A DNA stretch of 64,000 nt from Planctomycetota bacterium (GCA_021413735.1 JAIOPV010000072.1:1-64000), one strand, 5' to 3'; shown: positions 41,852-51,573, numbered from the stretch's first letter. Translations and numbers: made by a program. Notes: a model not told the origin generated them from the sequence alone.

Positions 41852-43108
41852 TCACATGTTCGTGCCGCCCGTGACCCGGGCGGGTTTCCGCAGGTGATAC
41901 TGATCGAGACGGGTTTGGTAATCCGCTTCCTTTTCGAGATCGCCGTCGAGCAATTCCATCGCCTTTTCTTGCCATTTCACGGCATCATCGAATTCCCCAC
42001 ACTCGGCATACGCAGCGGCGAGAGTGTCGAGGAAACCCGCTTCGCTCCACTCGGTCAGTTCGCAAGCCCGTGTCGCACACTCACGCGCTCGCTGACCGTT
42101 TCGCACGTCCGGATCTGGGCACGTGCTCCACACCCACGCGAGTTGGTTGAATGTCCCCGCGTGTCGCGGATCGCGTTTGAGAGCTTCCATGTGATCCCGC
42201 ACTGCGCCGCCGTAGTTCTGGCGTGCGTAGTGCAACCCGGCCCGATAGTTGTATGGCATCACCGACGACGGAGCGAGTTTGATCGCTTCGTTGAAGTCGG
42301 CAAGCGCACCTTCGAAGTTCCCGAGCGATTTTCGGGCCGTGCCGCGAAGTTCGTACGCCTTCACGAGACCGGGCATCAGCGTGAGTACACGGTCGCAGTC
42401 CGCAATCACTGCGGGGAAGTCCTTCCGCACGAAGTGGCAGTGTGCCCGACCGAGCAGCGCGAACGGATGATCTGGCTTGATCGCGAGCGCTGCGGTGTAG
42501 GCCTCGGCTGCGCCCACGTGGTCGCCATCTTGCTGGCGGATGGTGCCGCGTGTGAAGTGAGCCTCGGCGTTTCCCGGATCGGCCACGATGACAGCCGACA
42601 CGTCGGCTTCCGCTTTCGTGAAGTCTTCGCAATCGAGATGCAGTTGTGCCCGCCAGAGCAGATAACGCGGAAGATTCTCGGGGTCGTTGGCGATGGCTGT
42701 GGCGTAGTCGCGGAGAGCGCTTTCGGTGTCGCCACGCTCGGCGTGCGCGCGACCGCGAAGGCCATACATGGGGGCGCGGCCTGGGTCGATCTTCAGGACG
42801 CGGTCGCAGTCGGCGATGGCGAGGTCGAACGATTTCTGTGCGTAGAGTTCGGCAGCGCGATCCGCGTAGGATTGAGGATCGTCGGGCTTCAGTCGAATGG
42901 CGTGATCGAGGTCGTTGAGCGCGCGGACACGGTCGGCGAGTTCGAGGTACGCATAGGCGCGAAAGCGGTATGCGAGTGCGACGTCGGGCCGGAGGTTGAT
43001 GGCTCGCGAAAAGCACTCGATGGCTTCGCGCCACTCGCCAGCGTTGAACGCCTTGTGGCCGCGAGTGAACAGGTCTTGTGCGTCTTCGGTTTTCCGGTCG
43101 CGGGGCAT
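41852..43108 (-). CDS. TPR repeat protein
   Basis: About 418 residues made almost wholly of tetratricopeptide repeats, at least nine. Examples: GHKAFNAGEWREAIECFSRA, ALNDLDHAIRLKPDDPQS, ADCDRVLKIDPG, ALADFNEAIKLAPSSVMPYN. There is no signal peptide or catalytic domain, so it is probably a cytoplasmic scaffold. The final segment (YAECGEFDDAVKWQEKAME) is a longer last repeat. It has no strong ribosome-binding site. Partner unknown. Confidence 0.87.
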   Translation of the reverse strand: MPRDRKTEDAQDLFTRGHKAFNAGEWREAIECFSRAINLRPDVALAYRFRAYAYLELADRVRALNDLDHAIRLKPDDPQSYADRAAELYAQKSFDLAIADCDRVLKIDPGRAPMYGLRGRAHAERGDTESALRDYATAIANDPENLPRYLLWRAQLHLDCEDFTKAEADVSAVIVADPGNAEAHFTRGTIRQQDGDHVGAAEAYTAALAIKPDHPFALLGRAHCHFVRKDFPAVIADCDRVLTLMPGLVKAYELRGTARKSLGNFEGALADFNEAIKLAPSSVMPYNYRAGLHYARQNYGGAVRDHMEALKRDPRHAGTFNQLAWVWSTCPDPDVRNGQRARECATRACELTEWSEAGFLDTLAAAYAECGEFDDAVKWQEKAMELLDGDLEKEADYQTRLDQYHLRKPARVTGGTNM

Positions 43109-43484
43109 AGCAATTCGGGTGTCGGGTTCTGGGCAACGACTCCATCACCGGTCAACTGGTTATCTTACTGGATACTCGACAAACTCGACACCCGTTCTCG
43201 CCGGTTATCGCGGAGGAAGGGTGTGCCGTTTGATTCCGGAGTGTGTTCGTAAGTGCTGTGTCGCATGAATTGGAGAGCAGAATCGCAAGGTATATGGTTG
43301 TCGTGTGATGCGGCGAACAGCGTCATTCTGATAGAGTTTCTTCCGGACGAGAGTGGATGGTTCCGGGTCTGAAATGGTTGTTTCCGGACGTGGGGTAGGG
43401 AAGTCGCCCGGAATCAAATACCCACACACATCGCGTTTGACTCTCGTGAAGTGTTGACTCTGGAATCCGGTGACACACCCGTCC
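43109..43484. other. Intergenic region, no gene seen
   Basis: About 376 bases. Short frames only, none with recognisable motif. TTCCGG-type words repeat around 43340-43390 (TTCCGGAC twice, TTCCGGGTC once) without a clear palindrome. It should hold the TPR-gene promoter. Confidence 0.5.
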
Positions 43485-43880
43485 CTAAAGGCCATACGCT
43501 TCGCGCTCGAAGCGGTTGTCGAAGTAGAAGTGCCCGCCGCGTCGCCACGCCAGGAAACTCGACAGGAAATACGCCGGGATCATGAACGGCCCCCACCGTT
43601 CGTACTGCCGAACGTGAACGTGCTCGTGATCGCGCGAGAGATCGAGGCAATCGCGATCCTGCCCCAGAATGGAGTGCCCCAAGCAAAGCGCCGCTGCCTT
43701 CACGAACAGGCAATGCACCAGGAAGTATCGCGTGACCCCGCCGTAAACTTCGATGACGCCACGTTCAAAGCGGACGCCCCCGCCCGAGAGCAACGCGGGC
43801 AGCACGAACAGCAACCCGAGCGACGTGTTCGGCAACACCCACAGATACGCAATTGGTCGCAGGAGTTGGGAAGCGGTCAC
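43485..43880 (-). CDS. Small membrane protein with HExxH motif (paralogue 1)
   Basis: About 131 residues. Two or three hydrophobic segments (about 10-35 and 95-112) surround a central RDHEHVHVRQYERWGP motif near residues 82-97. HEHVH fits the HExxH zinc-metallopeptidase signature, with a Gln three residues later and a downstream Glu in FEREAYG that could be the third ligand. It overlaps the paralogous gene upstream by four bases (ATGA). I do not recognise a named family. Catalysis is inference from the motif alone. Confidence 0.7.
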   Translation of the reverse strand: MTASQLLRPIAYLWVLPNTSLGLLFVLPALLSGGGVRFERGVIEVYGGVTRYFLVHCLFVKAAALCLGHSILGQDRDCLDLSRDHEHVHVRQYERWGPFMIPAYFLSSFLAWRRGGHFYFDNRFEREAYGL

Positions 43881-44311
43881 GCTTTCACCTCGGGTTCATC
43901 GGGCGGCTCACCGAAGCACGGATAGAGCCCGTATGCCACCTTCTCGAAGCGATTCTCCAGATACGGATTCCGTCCGGCTCGCCAGCACAGGAAGCTCGAA
44001 AGGCCATACATCGGCAGGAACAGCGGCCCCCACAACATGTACTGCCCAACGTGAACGTGTTCGTGGTTGCGGGTGAAGTTCAACATCTTTCGATCCCGAG
44101 CCACGATGACGTGCCCGAGGGTCATAGCTCCGCACCCGCCGGCGATGTTACGCAGAAACCACGCGGCGAATCCGCCGTACAGTTCCATCGCGCCCCACTG
44201 AAACCGTGCTTTGCCGCCCGACAGCAGGACGAGCGGCATCATCGCGATTCCGAGCACGCTGTTCGGCGAAGCCCAGAGATAGCCCAGCGGATAGCCGACA
44301 TATCGGATCAC
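43877..44311 (-). CDS. Small membrane protein with HExxH motif (paralogue 2)
   Basis: About 144 residues, alignable along its length with the next gene. The core is RNHEHVHVGQYMLWGP, followed by LPMYGLSSFLCWRAGRNPY and NRFEKVAYGLYPC. Hydrophobic segments at about 14-32 and near 105-120. It adds an acidic tail (FGEPPDEPEVKA). It overlaps the beta-helix gene upstream by four bases and the paralogue downstream by four, making a coupled three-gene unit. Function unknown. Confidence 0.7.
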   Translation of the reverse strand: MIRYVGYPLGYLWASPNSVLGIAMMPLVLLSGGKARFQWGAMELYGGFAAWFLRNIAGGCGAMTLGHVIVARDRKMLNFTRNHEHVHVGQYMLWGPLFLPMYGLSSFLCWRAGRNPYLENRFEKVAYGLYPCFGEPPDEPEVKA

Positions 44312-45777
44312 GGCTTGACCTTCGCGTCGTAGTTTCGTTCGACCAGCCCGACGCCCTTCAGGATATCGTGCGGTTGGCCGAGGTAGTTATCGACGATCAT
44401 GTTGTCGCGACCGTCTCGCGTTCGCAACGAGATGGATTTCGCATCGGGTCGATCGTCGCGAATCAGACAGTCGCTCACACGGGATTTCGTCACATCGGTC
44501 AGCAACATACCGACATCGTTGCAGTCCAAAATCGTTAGCCCCGTGACATTAAATCGCGAGCAGCGTTCGAGCGTGAGACCCGCCGGCGCCGCTCGCGTGC
44601 CGCTGACCGTGAAGCCCGAGAGCGTGCAGTCCTGGCAATCGCGGAACATCAGTGCGTTCGTGGTTTCCGGTTTCTCTTCGGCGGCGTAACGCGGGTTGCG
44701 GTCGAAGTTGTTCGCACCAACGGTGACCGCCGTCGAGTTCTCGGCGAGCAGGTTCCACTCGTAGGCCGTCCAACAGGTATTCCCGGTGATGACGACCCCG
44801 CGAGCGTGCTGCAAGTGAATGTTCACCATCACGTCGCTGATGATGTTCCCGCTGATGGTGACGTGCCCGTCACGCATCTCGGTAGTGTCTTTGATGGCTC
44901 GGGCGCTCGGTCCCTTGATGCGAATGTTCGCGCCGCCCGGAGCCTTGTGGTTGTGCTGAATCGTGTTGCCCGTGATGGCCACTTCTGCGTTCGAGCCGCC
45001 GGTGCTTTCGACGAGAATGTTCGCGGTCGGCGGTCGCTTCTCGCCCTGATTGCTCTCAATGTCGCAACCCGTGATCTGAAGGTTCCGCACTTCGCCAGCC
45101 TTCACGACGATGCCGCCGTCGTCGCAGTAACTCACATGGCAGCCGATCACGTTGATCTGATGCAGGTTGATGGCGTCCATGAAGATGCCGACGCCGCGAT
45201 TCTCGTAGATGTGCGAGTCGGCAATGATGACGTTGCGGTTGCGAGTCGTGAGGTGAACCCCGTGGCGACACTTGCGAATCAACATCCGGGTTATCGTGAG
45301 CTGCATCGTGCCGGTGGCTTCGACGCCGTCAGCGTTTTCGTGGTCGCCGACGATTTCGACGCTCTCGATGCTGGGCATGCGTTCCTTGGCCCACACAGCC
45401 TCCTTGACATTCTTGGGGTCTGCGTTGCTGGTGTGCGTGCCGATGAACTTGAACGCGGGCCCTTCGCCCGCCATCACGACGCGGACAGCTCCTTCACCAC
45501 GGATCGCGGTGAACCCGGTCTTGGCGAGGTCGATCACGATGGTCTTGGTGATGCGGTACGTGCCGGGCGGGAACGACACAACTCCTGCACCGACATCAAC
45601 CGCGTCTTGAATCGCGATCGAGTCGTCGTTGGTGCCGTTGCCTTTCGCACCGCGTTCGCGAACGTTCCCGGTGGGGGCTTTCACGATGTCGGGTGGTGCG
45701 GTGCGAGCCGTGAGGCTCAGCGTTCCAGCGACAGCGAGGCAAAGCAGCACGAGTGGCAGCACAAGACGACGAGACAT
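44308..45777 (-). CDS. Exported parallel beta-helix protein
   Basis: About 489 residues from ATG 45777, which has GGAG seven bases upstream. Signal peptide (MSRRLVLPLVLLCLAVAGTL) is followed by the pectate-lyase-superfamily opening (VRERGAKGNGTNDDSIAIQD) and right-handed beta-helix coils (ITGCDIESNQ, ITGNTIQHNHK, ISGNIISDV, ITGNTCW). Such proteins bind or cut polysaccharides; catalytic residues cannot be assigned. The longer frame to 45855 overlaps the HNH gene. Operon with two HExxH proteins downstream. Confidence 0.85.
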   Translation of the reverse strand: MSRRLVLPLVLLCLAVAGTLSLTARTAPPDIVKAPTGNVRERGAKGNGTNDDSIAIQDAVDVGAGVVSFPPGTYRITKTIVIDLAKTGFTAIRGEGAVRVVMAGEGPAFKFIGTHTSNADPKNVKEAVWAKERMPSIESVEIVGDHENADGVEATGTMQLTITRMLIRKCRHGVHLTTRNRNVIIADSHIYENRGVGIFMDAINLHQINVIGCHVSYCDDGGIVVKAGEVRNLQITGCDIESNQGEKRPPTANILVESTGGSNAEVAITGNTIQHNHKAPGGANIRIKGPSARAIKDTTEMRDGHVTISGNIISDVMVNIHLQHARGVVITGNTCWTAYEWNLLAENSTAVTVGANNFDRNPRYAAEEKPETTNALMFRDCQDCTLSGFTVSGTRAAPAGLTLERCSRFNVTGLTILDCNDVGMLLTDVTKSRVSDCLIRDDRPDAKSISLRTRDGRDNMIVDNYLGQPHDILKGVGLVERNYDAKVKP

Positions 45778-45851
45778 TGCAGCGCTCCAGGCGAAAGAAG
45801 TTGCCAGAGCGTACCAGACAGAACGCCGAGAGGGAACGGTTGAACCAATGG

Positions 45852-46280
45852 TCAACCACCGGCTTCTGGGAAAAGCCGTAGTTCAGCGAGAAGAATGCGG
45901 ATTTCCACCATACTGACATCGTTAATTTGCAGACCATCAATGGTTGCCCGACCGACCGGCGTTCGACCGATCAATTCGCCAGGGCGTTCCGCCGACCACT
46001 CAAAATGTTCAGCCCAGAAATCCTGCCGCGGATTGAAAAACGCTGTGGTCGCTCCGGTGTCCGGATCAATTCCTTCTTCGCCGGTCCACTTGTGTGCGTT
46101 GCAGTGCGGGCAAGCGAGAGCCAGATTGCCAAGGTCCGTTGTCCCGCCACGACTGCGAGGGATGATGTGGTCAATTGGAAATGTGGCCACCTGCCCACGA
46201 GTAGGCAGGTGGCAGTACTCGCAGCGGTGAGCAGCTCGCTGAGCAACCTCGGCCCGCCTGATTTCGGAGAAAGCACTCAC
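45852..46280 (-). CDS. HNH endonuclease
   Basis: About 142 residues. The classic core is complete: CEYCHLP, DHIIPRSRGGTTDLGNLALA, CPHCNAHKW. His-Asn-His and two CxxC zinc sites are present. The C-terminal half (FNPRQDFWAEHFEWSAERPG) is conserved among small planctomycete and cyanobacterial HNH proteins. It overlaps the upstream small gene by four bases, so the two form a coupled pair. The target is unknown; free-standing HNH genes of this type are common in large bacterial genomes. Confidence 0.87.
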   Translation of the reverse strand: MSAFSEIRRAEVAQRAAHRCEYCHLPTRGQVATFPIDHIIPRSRGGTTDLGNLALACPHCNAHKWTGEEGIDPDTGATTAFFNPRQDFWAEHFEWSAERPGELIGRTPVGRATIDGLQINDVSMVEIRILLAELRLFPEAGG

Positions 46281-46552
46281 GCTTGCGTTGTGAGTTCAGG
46301 ATACACGGCCGCGAGTCGGCTTAACGCAACTTGTGCCGCCAACTTCTCAGCGGAACGTGCTTGCGTGAAGGCAACCCAAGCCAGCAATTCGGCACGTTCA
46401 TCGGCAGTGAGAGTTTCTTTCCGCTCACCGAGTTCCAGCACACGGCGATCAAGTTCCGACGGCAGTTCGTATTCGGCGACGCGACGCAGTGCCGCAACAG
46501 ACGATGACAACGCCGCTTGCCAGGCCGGTTCCGGTGGAGCAGTCGCAGACAT
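46277..46552 (-). CDS. Small helical protein coupled to HNH gene
   Basis: About 91 residues, predicted all-helical, with no signal peptide and a Leu/Ala/Glu-rich body (LDRRVLELGERKETLTADER). ATGA overlap with the HNH gene downstream. It resembles a helical accessory or antidote-like partner, but no domain is recognised. Confidence 0.65.
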   Translation of the reverse strand: MSATAPPEPAWQAALSSSVAALRRVAEYELPSELDRRVLELGERKETLTADERAELLAWVAFTQARSAEKLAAQVALSRLAAVYPELTTQA

Positions 46553-46562
46553 TGGTTCCTCC

Positions 46563-47384
46563 TCAGTTCAAATCCCAGAGTTCGTCGTTGGTGCCGAGGT
46601 CGAAGAGATCTTCTTGATCGCGCAACGCGAGGATCGCGGCAGAGTCGCCCGGCGGTGGGGCGTTGCGAGTCTTGTCAGTCCGCGATTCGACATGCCCATC
46701 CACGAACACCACGTTCGCGATTCCTCCAAAGAAGCGGTAATGTACCGTCGGATACTGGCGACTTGGCGGCTCGGAACCGCCAACCTCCACCAACCCTGGC
46801 CCGCCGGTCAACGGCGAGTTCGTGCTGGTGCCCGCCGCCGTGACGAAACAGATCGTCTGACTCGTACTGTTGACCTGTTCGATGCGAACCTTGTCCCAGG
46901 CTTCGCCGCCGGGAATGGATCGCACCGGCGACAGGTAACGGTAGTTGTAGCCGTAGCCGCCGGTGCCCGCGTCGTAGGTCACATACACCTTGCCCGGTGC
47001 CTTCGCAGGCGTCCGCAACGCTGACTGATTGTTCTCCAAGTACGGCATCAGATGCCCCTGCTTGAAGTCGATCAGCTTGTCGGAACTGTCGCACAGCCCG
47101 AACCACCAGCGATACGCACCGTTCTCCCAGGTGCGAACCGGCGGCAGCACGTTGTTGTTCGTCGAGGCGTAATTCTGAACGGCGATTCCGAGTTGCTTCA
47201 GGTTGTTCTGGTCGATTGCCCGGCTCGCGACTGCTCGCACTTTCTGAACGGCCGGCAGCAACAGCCCAACCAGGACAGCGATGATCGCCAGCACGACGAG
47301 GAGTTCGATGAGCGTGAAGCCCCACCGGGTCGAACCGCCTTCGGTTCGACTGGCGAGGCGGACGCGGTGATGGAGAGAAGACAC
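46563..47384 (-). CDS. DUF1559 prepilin-like protein
   Basis: About 273 residues. The type IV prepilin signature [20 protein letters not shown] (residues 23-42) is followed by [14 protein letters not shown] and the family region. The C-terminal part includes [10 protein letters not shown], matching the DUF1559 H-x-x-x-x-DG pattern. It is cleaved after Gly by prepilin peptidase and displayed as a pseudopilin. DUF1559 proteins are highly expanded in planctomycetes; function unknown. GTG start with GAGGGACGGAAC upstream. Upstream of the HNH pair by 11 bases. Confidence 0.9.
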   Translation of the reverse strand: MSSLHHRVRLASRTEGGSTRWGFTLIELLVVLAIIAVLVGLLLPAVQKVRAVASRAIDQNNLKQLGIAVQNYASTNNNVLPPVRTWENGAYRWWFGLCDSSDKLIDFKQGHLMPYLENNQSALRTPAKAPGKVYVTYDAGTGGYGYNYRYLSPVRSIPGGEAWDKVRIEQVNSTSQTICFVTAAGTSTNSPLTGGPGLVEVGGSEPPSRQYPTVHYRFFGGIANVVFVDGHVESRTDKTRNAPPPGDSAAILALRDQEDLFDLGTNDELWDLN

Positions 47385-47494
47385 GTTCCGTCCCTCGTGG
47401 CAGGCACTCCATCATGGCTTGGGGGTGGCGGGCTGGCAATCTCTCAACGGCAGAAATGGGGTCTTGGTCAGTGCCGCAAGCGGCGCAGACTGGT

Positions 47495-48808
47495 TCACGA
47501 ACTGCGGGCGTCAGCAGAGCGTTCACCGGTAATGAGGCGCGCCGCACGGTTACGGGTCACGTAATTCCAGAACCACTGGAACAGCACCAACACGCGGTTC
47601 TCGAAGCGTGCGAGGTACATCACGTGGATGAAGAGCCAACCTAACCACGCGATGTAGCCGCTGAAACGGAAGCCCATGCTCTCGCCAACTGCCTGCGCTC
47701 GCCCGATCGTCGCCATCGCGCCCTTGTCCCAATACTTGAAGTGCCCCGTCGGGCTTTCTCCTTTCACTCGCCGCACAATCGCCGCTGCCACGTACTGACC
47801 CTGTTGCATCGCCACCGGAGCCAACCCCGGCAACGGCTTCCCATCCGGTCCTTTGAACGATGCCAAATCACCCACCACATACACATTGGGATGGCTACCG
47901 ACGGTGCAGTCGGCATTCACGGGAACGCGGCCCGCACGGTCGGTTTCGACTCCAGCCGCAGTCGCAAGAATCTTCCCCAGCGGGCTACCTTTCACGCCCG
48001 CACCCCACACGACATTCGCCGTGTCAATTCGGTACGCTTCTCCCTTGCCGCCGTCTGGCTTCACCATCACATGATCGGCCGTGATCTCGATCACGTGGCA
48101 ATCAAGTTTCACCTCAATGCCCATGTTGTTAAGGCTCTTCAACGCCTTCGCACTCAGCGATTCGTGAAACGCACCCAGAACTCTGCCCTGCCCTTCAACG
48201 ATGATGACCTTGCACGCCGCCGGGTCGATGGCGCGGAAGTCGTATCGCATTGTGTGCAGAGCCAGCTCGCGAATCGCGCCAGCCATTTCAACGCCCGTCG
48301 GTCCACCACCAACCACCACGAACGTGAGAAGCCTCGCTCGCTCGGCTGCGTCGTTCGACCGCTCGGCTTTCTCGAATGCCGAGAGAACACGTCGGCGAAT
48401 CTCGGTCGCGTCCTCGATGGTCTTCAACCCCGGGGCGAACTGCTCCCATTGGTCGTGGCCGAAGTAATGGTGCGTTGAGCCTGTCGCCACGATCAGCGAA
48501 TCGAACGGAATGTCGGTCCCATCCTTGAGCTTGACTTGCTTCGCGGCGAGGTCGAAGCCGTTCACTTCACCGAGGAGAACGCGGGTATTCCGCTGCTTCC
48601 GCAGAATGCCACGCAGTGGGGATGCGATGTTCGCCGGAGACAATCCACCGGTCGCGACTTGATACAGCAACGGTTGAAACAGGTGGAAGTTTCGGCGGTC
48701 GATCATCGTGACATCGACGGGTTGCTTGTTCAACCCCTGAGCCGCGAGCAAGCCGCCGAACCCGCCGCCGATGATGACAACCTTGTGCTTCGCCACGCCG
48801 TCTGACAT
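47495..48808 (-). CDS. ndh: Type II NADH dehydrogenase (NDH-2)
   Basis: About 437 residues. Oxidises NADH and reduces quinone at the membrane without pumping protons. FAD motif VVIIGGGFGGLLAAQGL at the N-terminus, QPLLYQVATGGLSP (quinone-site region), VATGSTHHYFG, NAD motif VVVGGGPTGVEMAGA. The C-terminal WLGWLFIHVMYLARFENR and LVLFQWFWNYVTRNRAAR are the membrane-binding helices. Monocistronic minus strand gene, 111 bases after the next gene downstream. Confidence 0.93.
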   Translation of the reverse strand: MSDGVAKHKVVIIGGGFGGLLAAQGLNKQPVDVTMIDRRNFHLFQPLLYQVATGGLSPANIASPLRGILRKQRNTRVLLGEVNGFDLAAKQVKLKDGTDIPFDSLIVATGSTHHYFGHDQWEQFAPGLKTIEDATEIRRRVLSAFEKAERSNDAAERARLLTFVVVGGGPTGVEMAGAIRELALHTMRYDFRAIDPAACKVIIVEGQGRVLGAFHESLSAKALKSLNNMGIEVKLDCHVIEITADHVMVKPDGGKGEAYRIDTANVVWGAGVKGSPLGKILATAAGVETDRAGRVPVNADCTVGSHPNVYVVGDLASFKGPDGKPLPGLAPVAMQQGQYVAAAIVRRVKGESPTGHFKYWDKGAMATIGRAQAVGESMGFRFSGYIAWLGWLFIHVMYLARFENRVLVLFQWFWNYVTRNRAARLITGERSADARSS

Positions 48809-48859
48809 CGCTGGTGTCCTCGAATGATTGGAGAGGGTGGCGATAATGATATGGACCCA

Positions 48860-50500
48860 TCAGCGGCTCTGTAACGAGCGAATGCGAGCAATCGCTTCGG
48901 GGTCATGTGTGATGTCGAAGACCTGCACGCACCCACCCACCACAATCGGCTTTCGGCTTCGCAACCAGCGATACGTTTCAGGATCGTCGAGGAACAAGCC
49001 GAGCATGTGGTTCGTGCTGACCGCGACAACATGACGCGGAGCGTTCGCGGGAATCGTCTCGCTGCCTGCCGCGTCGAGTTGGCCGTAGCCGGGGAGCCGT
49101 TGAAAGCGGATGCCGTGCGATTCGGGGCGGTCGGTGCCGAAGTAGCTCAGATAGACCACCTCGACACCGTTGGTGTCCATCCATTGCTTGAGCGCCGGCA
49201 GTCCCTGTCCCCAGTCGAGATTCGAGTCGGCGAGATACTTCTCGTTTTCTGAGCCAGCGAGTTCGTTGAAGTACGAGATTTCGTGCGGGTTCGCTCGCTG
49301 TGCCGCAACCACACACCATCCGAGGCACGCCGCGAGGACCACGCCGCGAGCAATCCGCCAACGGCCCGGCATCGCAAGTCCGGCCGCGAGCAGATACAGG
49401 AACGGCACGCACGGCAACACGGCTCGCACGCCAACGTTCACGCGGGAATACGACGCGAGCAGCAAGAACACCAACGGCGGCACGACGAGGAACACCGTGC
49501 GACGTGGGCAAGCAAGCGGCGAGCGGATGCAGGCTATTCCCGCTGCGATGAGCAATCCTAGCGGCAGCTTCAACACCAGCGCCACGAGGAAATAGTGGAA
49601 CCAGCCAGTGCGCGAGATGTCGCCATTGAGGTAGGCCATGCCGTCGCCGTGACTGTCTCGCGTGAGCTGGAATTTCAAGCCCTTCGCCCACTCCGGGAAC
49701 TCGATGAACGCATACATCGTGGCCAGCGTCACAACGCCAATCACGCCCACTCGCAGAGCCAGTTCGAGCGCCGGACGGTAGCCGCGTTCCGCCTTGCCGG
49801 GCAGTGCAAGCGTTTCTCCACGCCACACGAAGATCGCTCCCGCAACTGCCAAACCCACGACAAGTCCGAGAGCCGAGAACTTCGCCCCGAGCATCAGGCC
49901 GAAGCTGATTCCAAGCGCGATGAGCAATCCCCGCGATGGAGCAGCGGCATATTCCCAGAACAGATAACACGTCAGTAGCCCGAAGAGAGCGACGCCCATG
50001 TCGGTGCTGAGTACGCACGAGAGGGCGAGAAGCGTTGGGTCGGCTGCTGCGAACGCACATCCCGCGACGCCCGCAAGCGGCGAACCCCAGACGCGATACG
50101 CGACCCACCCGACGAGCAACACCAGCCCGCATCCGAGGAACAGGTTCACATGGCGAGCCGGGCCAAGCAGCGAACTCGCTGGCAACCCGGAATGGTAAAG
50201 AAGGGCGTCGGCAATTTGCCAGTGATTGTTCTCGGCTGCGATAGCGACATCACGCGGGTATGGTGGCCCGTTGCTCAACACCAGCGGCAGCGACCACAGC
50301 AGTTTCAGCAATGGCGGGTCTTCGGCGTTCAGAGCGAAGGAGCCGGTTGCCCAGTACGAATATCCGGCGGCCAGGTGAACGCCTTCGTCGAAGGTTGGCC
50401 CATTCGCGGCGATGAACGCAATGCCACGCCACCAGAACCAACCGACCAGCACCGCACTCGCGAGAACCGCAAAGGTGACAGAAGCACGGCGAGATGTCAT
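48860..50500 (-). CDS. GT-C fold membrane glycosyltransferase
   Basis: About 546 residues with about 10 membrane segments. The N-terminal loop has TFDEGVHLAAGYSYWATG, holding the Asp-Glu pair typical of GT39/GT83 (PMT/ArnT) catalytic loops. NAEDPPLLKLLWSLPLVL resembles the second acidic loop (DPPL). A C-terminal soluble domain (about 400-546) includes NLDWGQGLPALKQWMD. It would transfer a sugar from a lipid phosphate donor to an external acceptor. It overlaps the TIGR03032-type gene upstream by four bases. Confidence 0.83.
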   Translation of the reverse strand: MTSRRASVTFAVLASAVLVGWFWWRGIAFIAANGPTFDEGVHLAAGYSYWATGSFALNAEDPPLLKLLWSLPLVLSNGPPYPRDVAIAAENNHWQIADALLYHSGLPASSLLGPARHVNLFLGCGLVLLVGWVAYRVWGSPLAGVAGCAFAAADPTLLALSCVLSTDMGVALFGLLTCYLFWEYAAAPSRGLLIALGISFGLMLGAKFSALGLVVGLAVAGAIFVWRGETLALPGKAERGYRPALELALRVGVIGVVTLATMYAFIEFPEWAKGLKFQLTRDSHGDGMAYLNGDISRTGWFHYFLVALVLKLPLGLLIAAGIACIRSPLACPRRTVFLVVPPLVFLLLASYSRVNVGVRAVLPCVPFLYLLAAGLAMPGRWRIARGVVLAACLGWCVVAAQRANPHEISYFNELAGSENEKYLADSNLDWGQGLPALKQWMDTNGVEVVYLSYFGTDRPESHGIRFQRLPGYGQLDAAGSETIPANAPRHVVAVSTNHMLGLFLDDPETYRWLRSRKPIVVGGCVQVFDITHDPEAIARIRSLQSR

Positions 50501-51573
50501 GGGCGAGCACCTGAGCCGAGATGTCCCCAGTCGCCGACCGCGAGGATTCGGTGAATCTCATCAGTGTGGAAACCCAGTGCCATTGGTCGGGTCACGTTGG
50601 GAAGCACCGCGACGTCGTACAGTTCCAGGATCGTCTTCTCGAAGCGAATCCAGTGGTTAATGTCGCCGGTCTTGAGGTCGATGACGAACAACCCACAGCG
50701 AGGTTCGGCGTTGCGGCGTTTCAGTTCGTCCTCAAGCGCCAGACCGGCAAAGGTGCGTTCGTGGCGAGGCATTGACGTGCCGACAATCGCCCAGTCGCCG
50801 CTGAACGCCAGACCACGGAGATAGCCAGGGCAGAAGGTCAACGATTCAAAACGCCCCGTCGCGCGATCAATCCAACCGAGGCGACCAGTCCCCGAATCCA
50901 GCACCCACAACTTCCCCTGATGCACCCGCGGGGAATGCGGCATCGACAATCCCGTTGCCACCACGCTGTTATCGGTCACATCCATCACAATGCCGCCGTC
51001 GCGTCGGTGGTCACGCCAGCCATCGACGATATCGCTTCGGCTGGACATCGTCACATATCGCGCCTTCCCATCTTGCAACGCGAGTCCGTTCAAATGGCAG
51101 CGGTCTTCGGGAGCCAGTTTGCTCTGGAACGGTGGCTGCCACAGCGGCTTGAAACTGTACCGATCATCGAGGGTGGCAAGGCAACCGAACTTCGTGTTGA
51201 CGAACACCACGCGGCTGTCGGCTTCCACAACCACATCATGAACATCGAGGTCGCCGGTGGTGGAGCCGACCTTGGGAACGTACAGGCGGTCGTAGCCCTG
51301 GTACGTCTCGCCGGGCCGCAGCATGTTCTCGAAATGCCACAACTGATACAGGGAGGACATCCACAGACTTTGGCCGTTGGCGTACAAGCCCATGCAGCGG
51401 TTGAAGGATCGCTCGAAGGTGGAGGTTTGCCCGGTGGCATTGCGGCCGAAGAGGAAGAGCTTGCCCGCCTGATAGGTGGTACACGCGAGGCTGACCCGTT
51501 GCTCGGTCAACCAGCCGACCAGGTTGCGGGAGCTGGTGACTTCCAACCAGGGTTCGTTTGGTGCGTCAGGCAT
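50497..51573 (-). CDS. TIGR03032-family beta-propeller-like protein
   Basis: About 358 residues from ATG 51573. WLEVTSSRNLVGWLTEQRVS and TYQAGKLFLFGRNATG open the family. RHDLYVPKVGSTTGDLDVHD-like and LWVLDSGTGRLGWIDR segments are the propeller body. Family members of unknown function often sit near TPR and sulfotransferase genes. The open frame to 51864 has a basic, low-complexity lead that is probably not translated. No signal peptide. Coupled by overlap to the glycosyltransferase. Confidence 0.75.
   Translation of the reverse strand: MPDAPNEPWLEVTSSRNLVGWLTEQRVSLACTTYQAGKLFLFGRNATGQTSTFERSFNRCMGLYANGQSLWMSSLYQLWHFENMLRPGETYQGYDRLYVPKVGSTTGDLDVHDVVVEADSRVVFVNTKFGCLATLDDRYSFKPLWQPPFQSKLAPEDRCHLNGLALQDGKARYVTMSSRSDIVDGWRDHRRDGGIVMDVTDNSVVATGLSMPHSPRVHQGKLWVLDSGTGRLGWIDRATGRFESLTFCPGYLRGLAFSGDWAIVGTSMPRHERTFAGLALEDELKRRNAEPRCGLFVIDLKTGDINHWIRFEKTILELYDVAVLPNVTRPMALGFHTDEIHRILAVGDWGHLGSGARP

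Noticed and set aside
41846-43252. Plus-strand open frame of 468 codons
   Set aside because: Antisense of the TPR gene, whose repeats are unmistakable.
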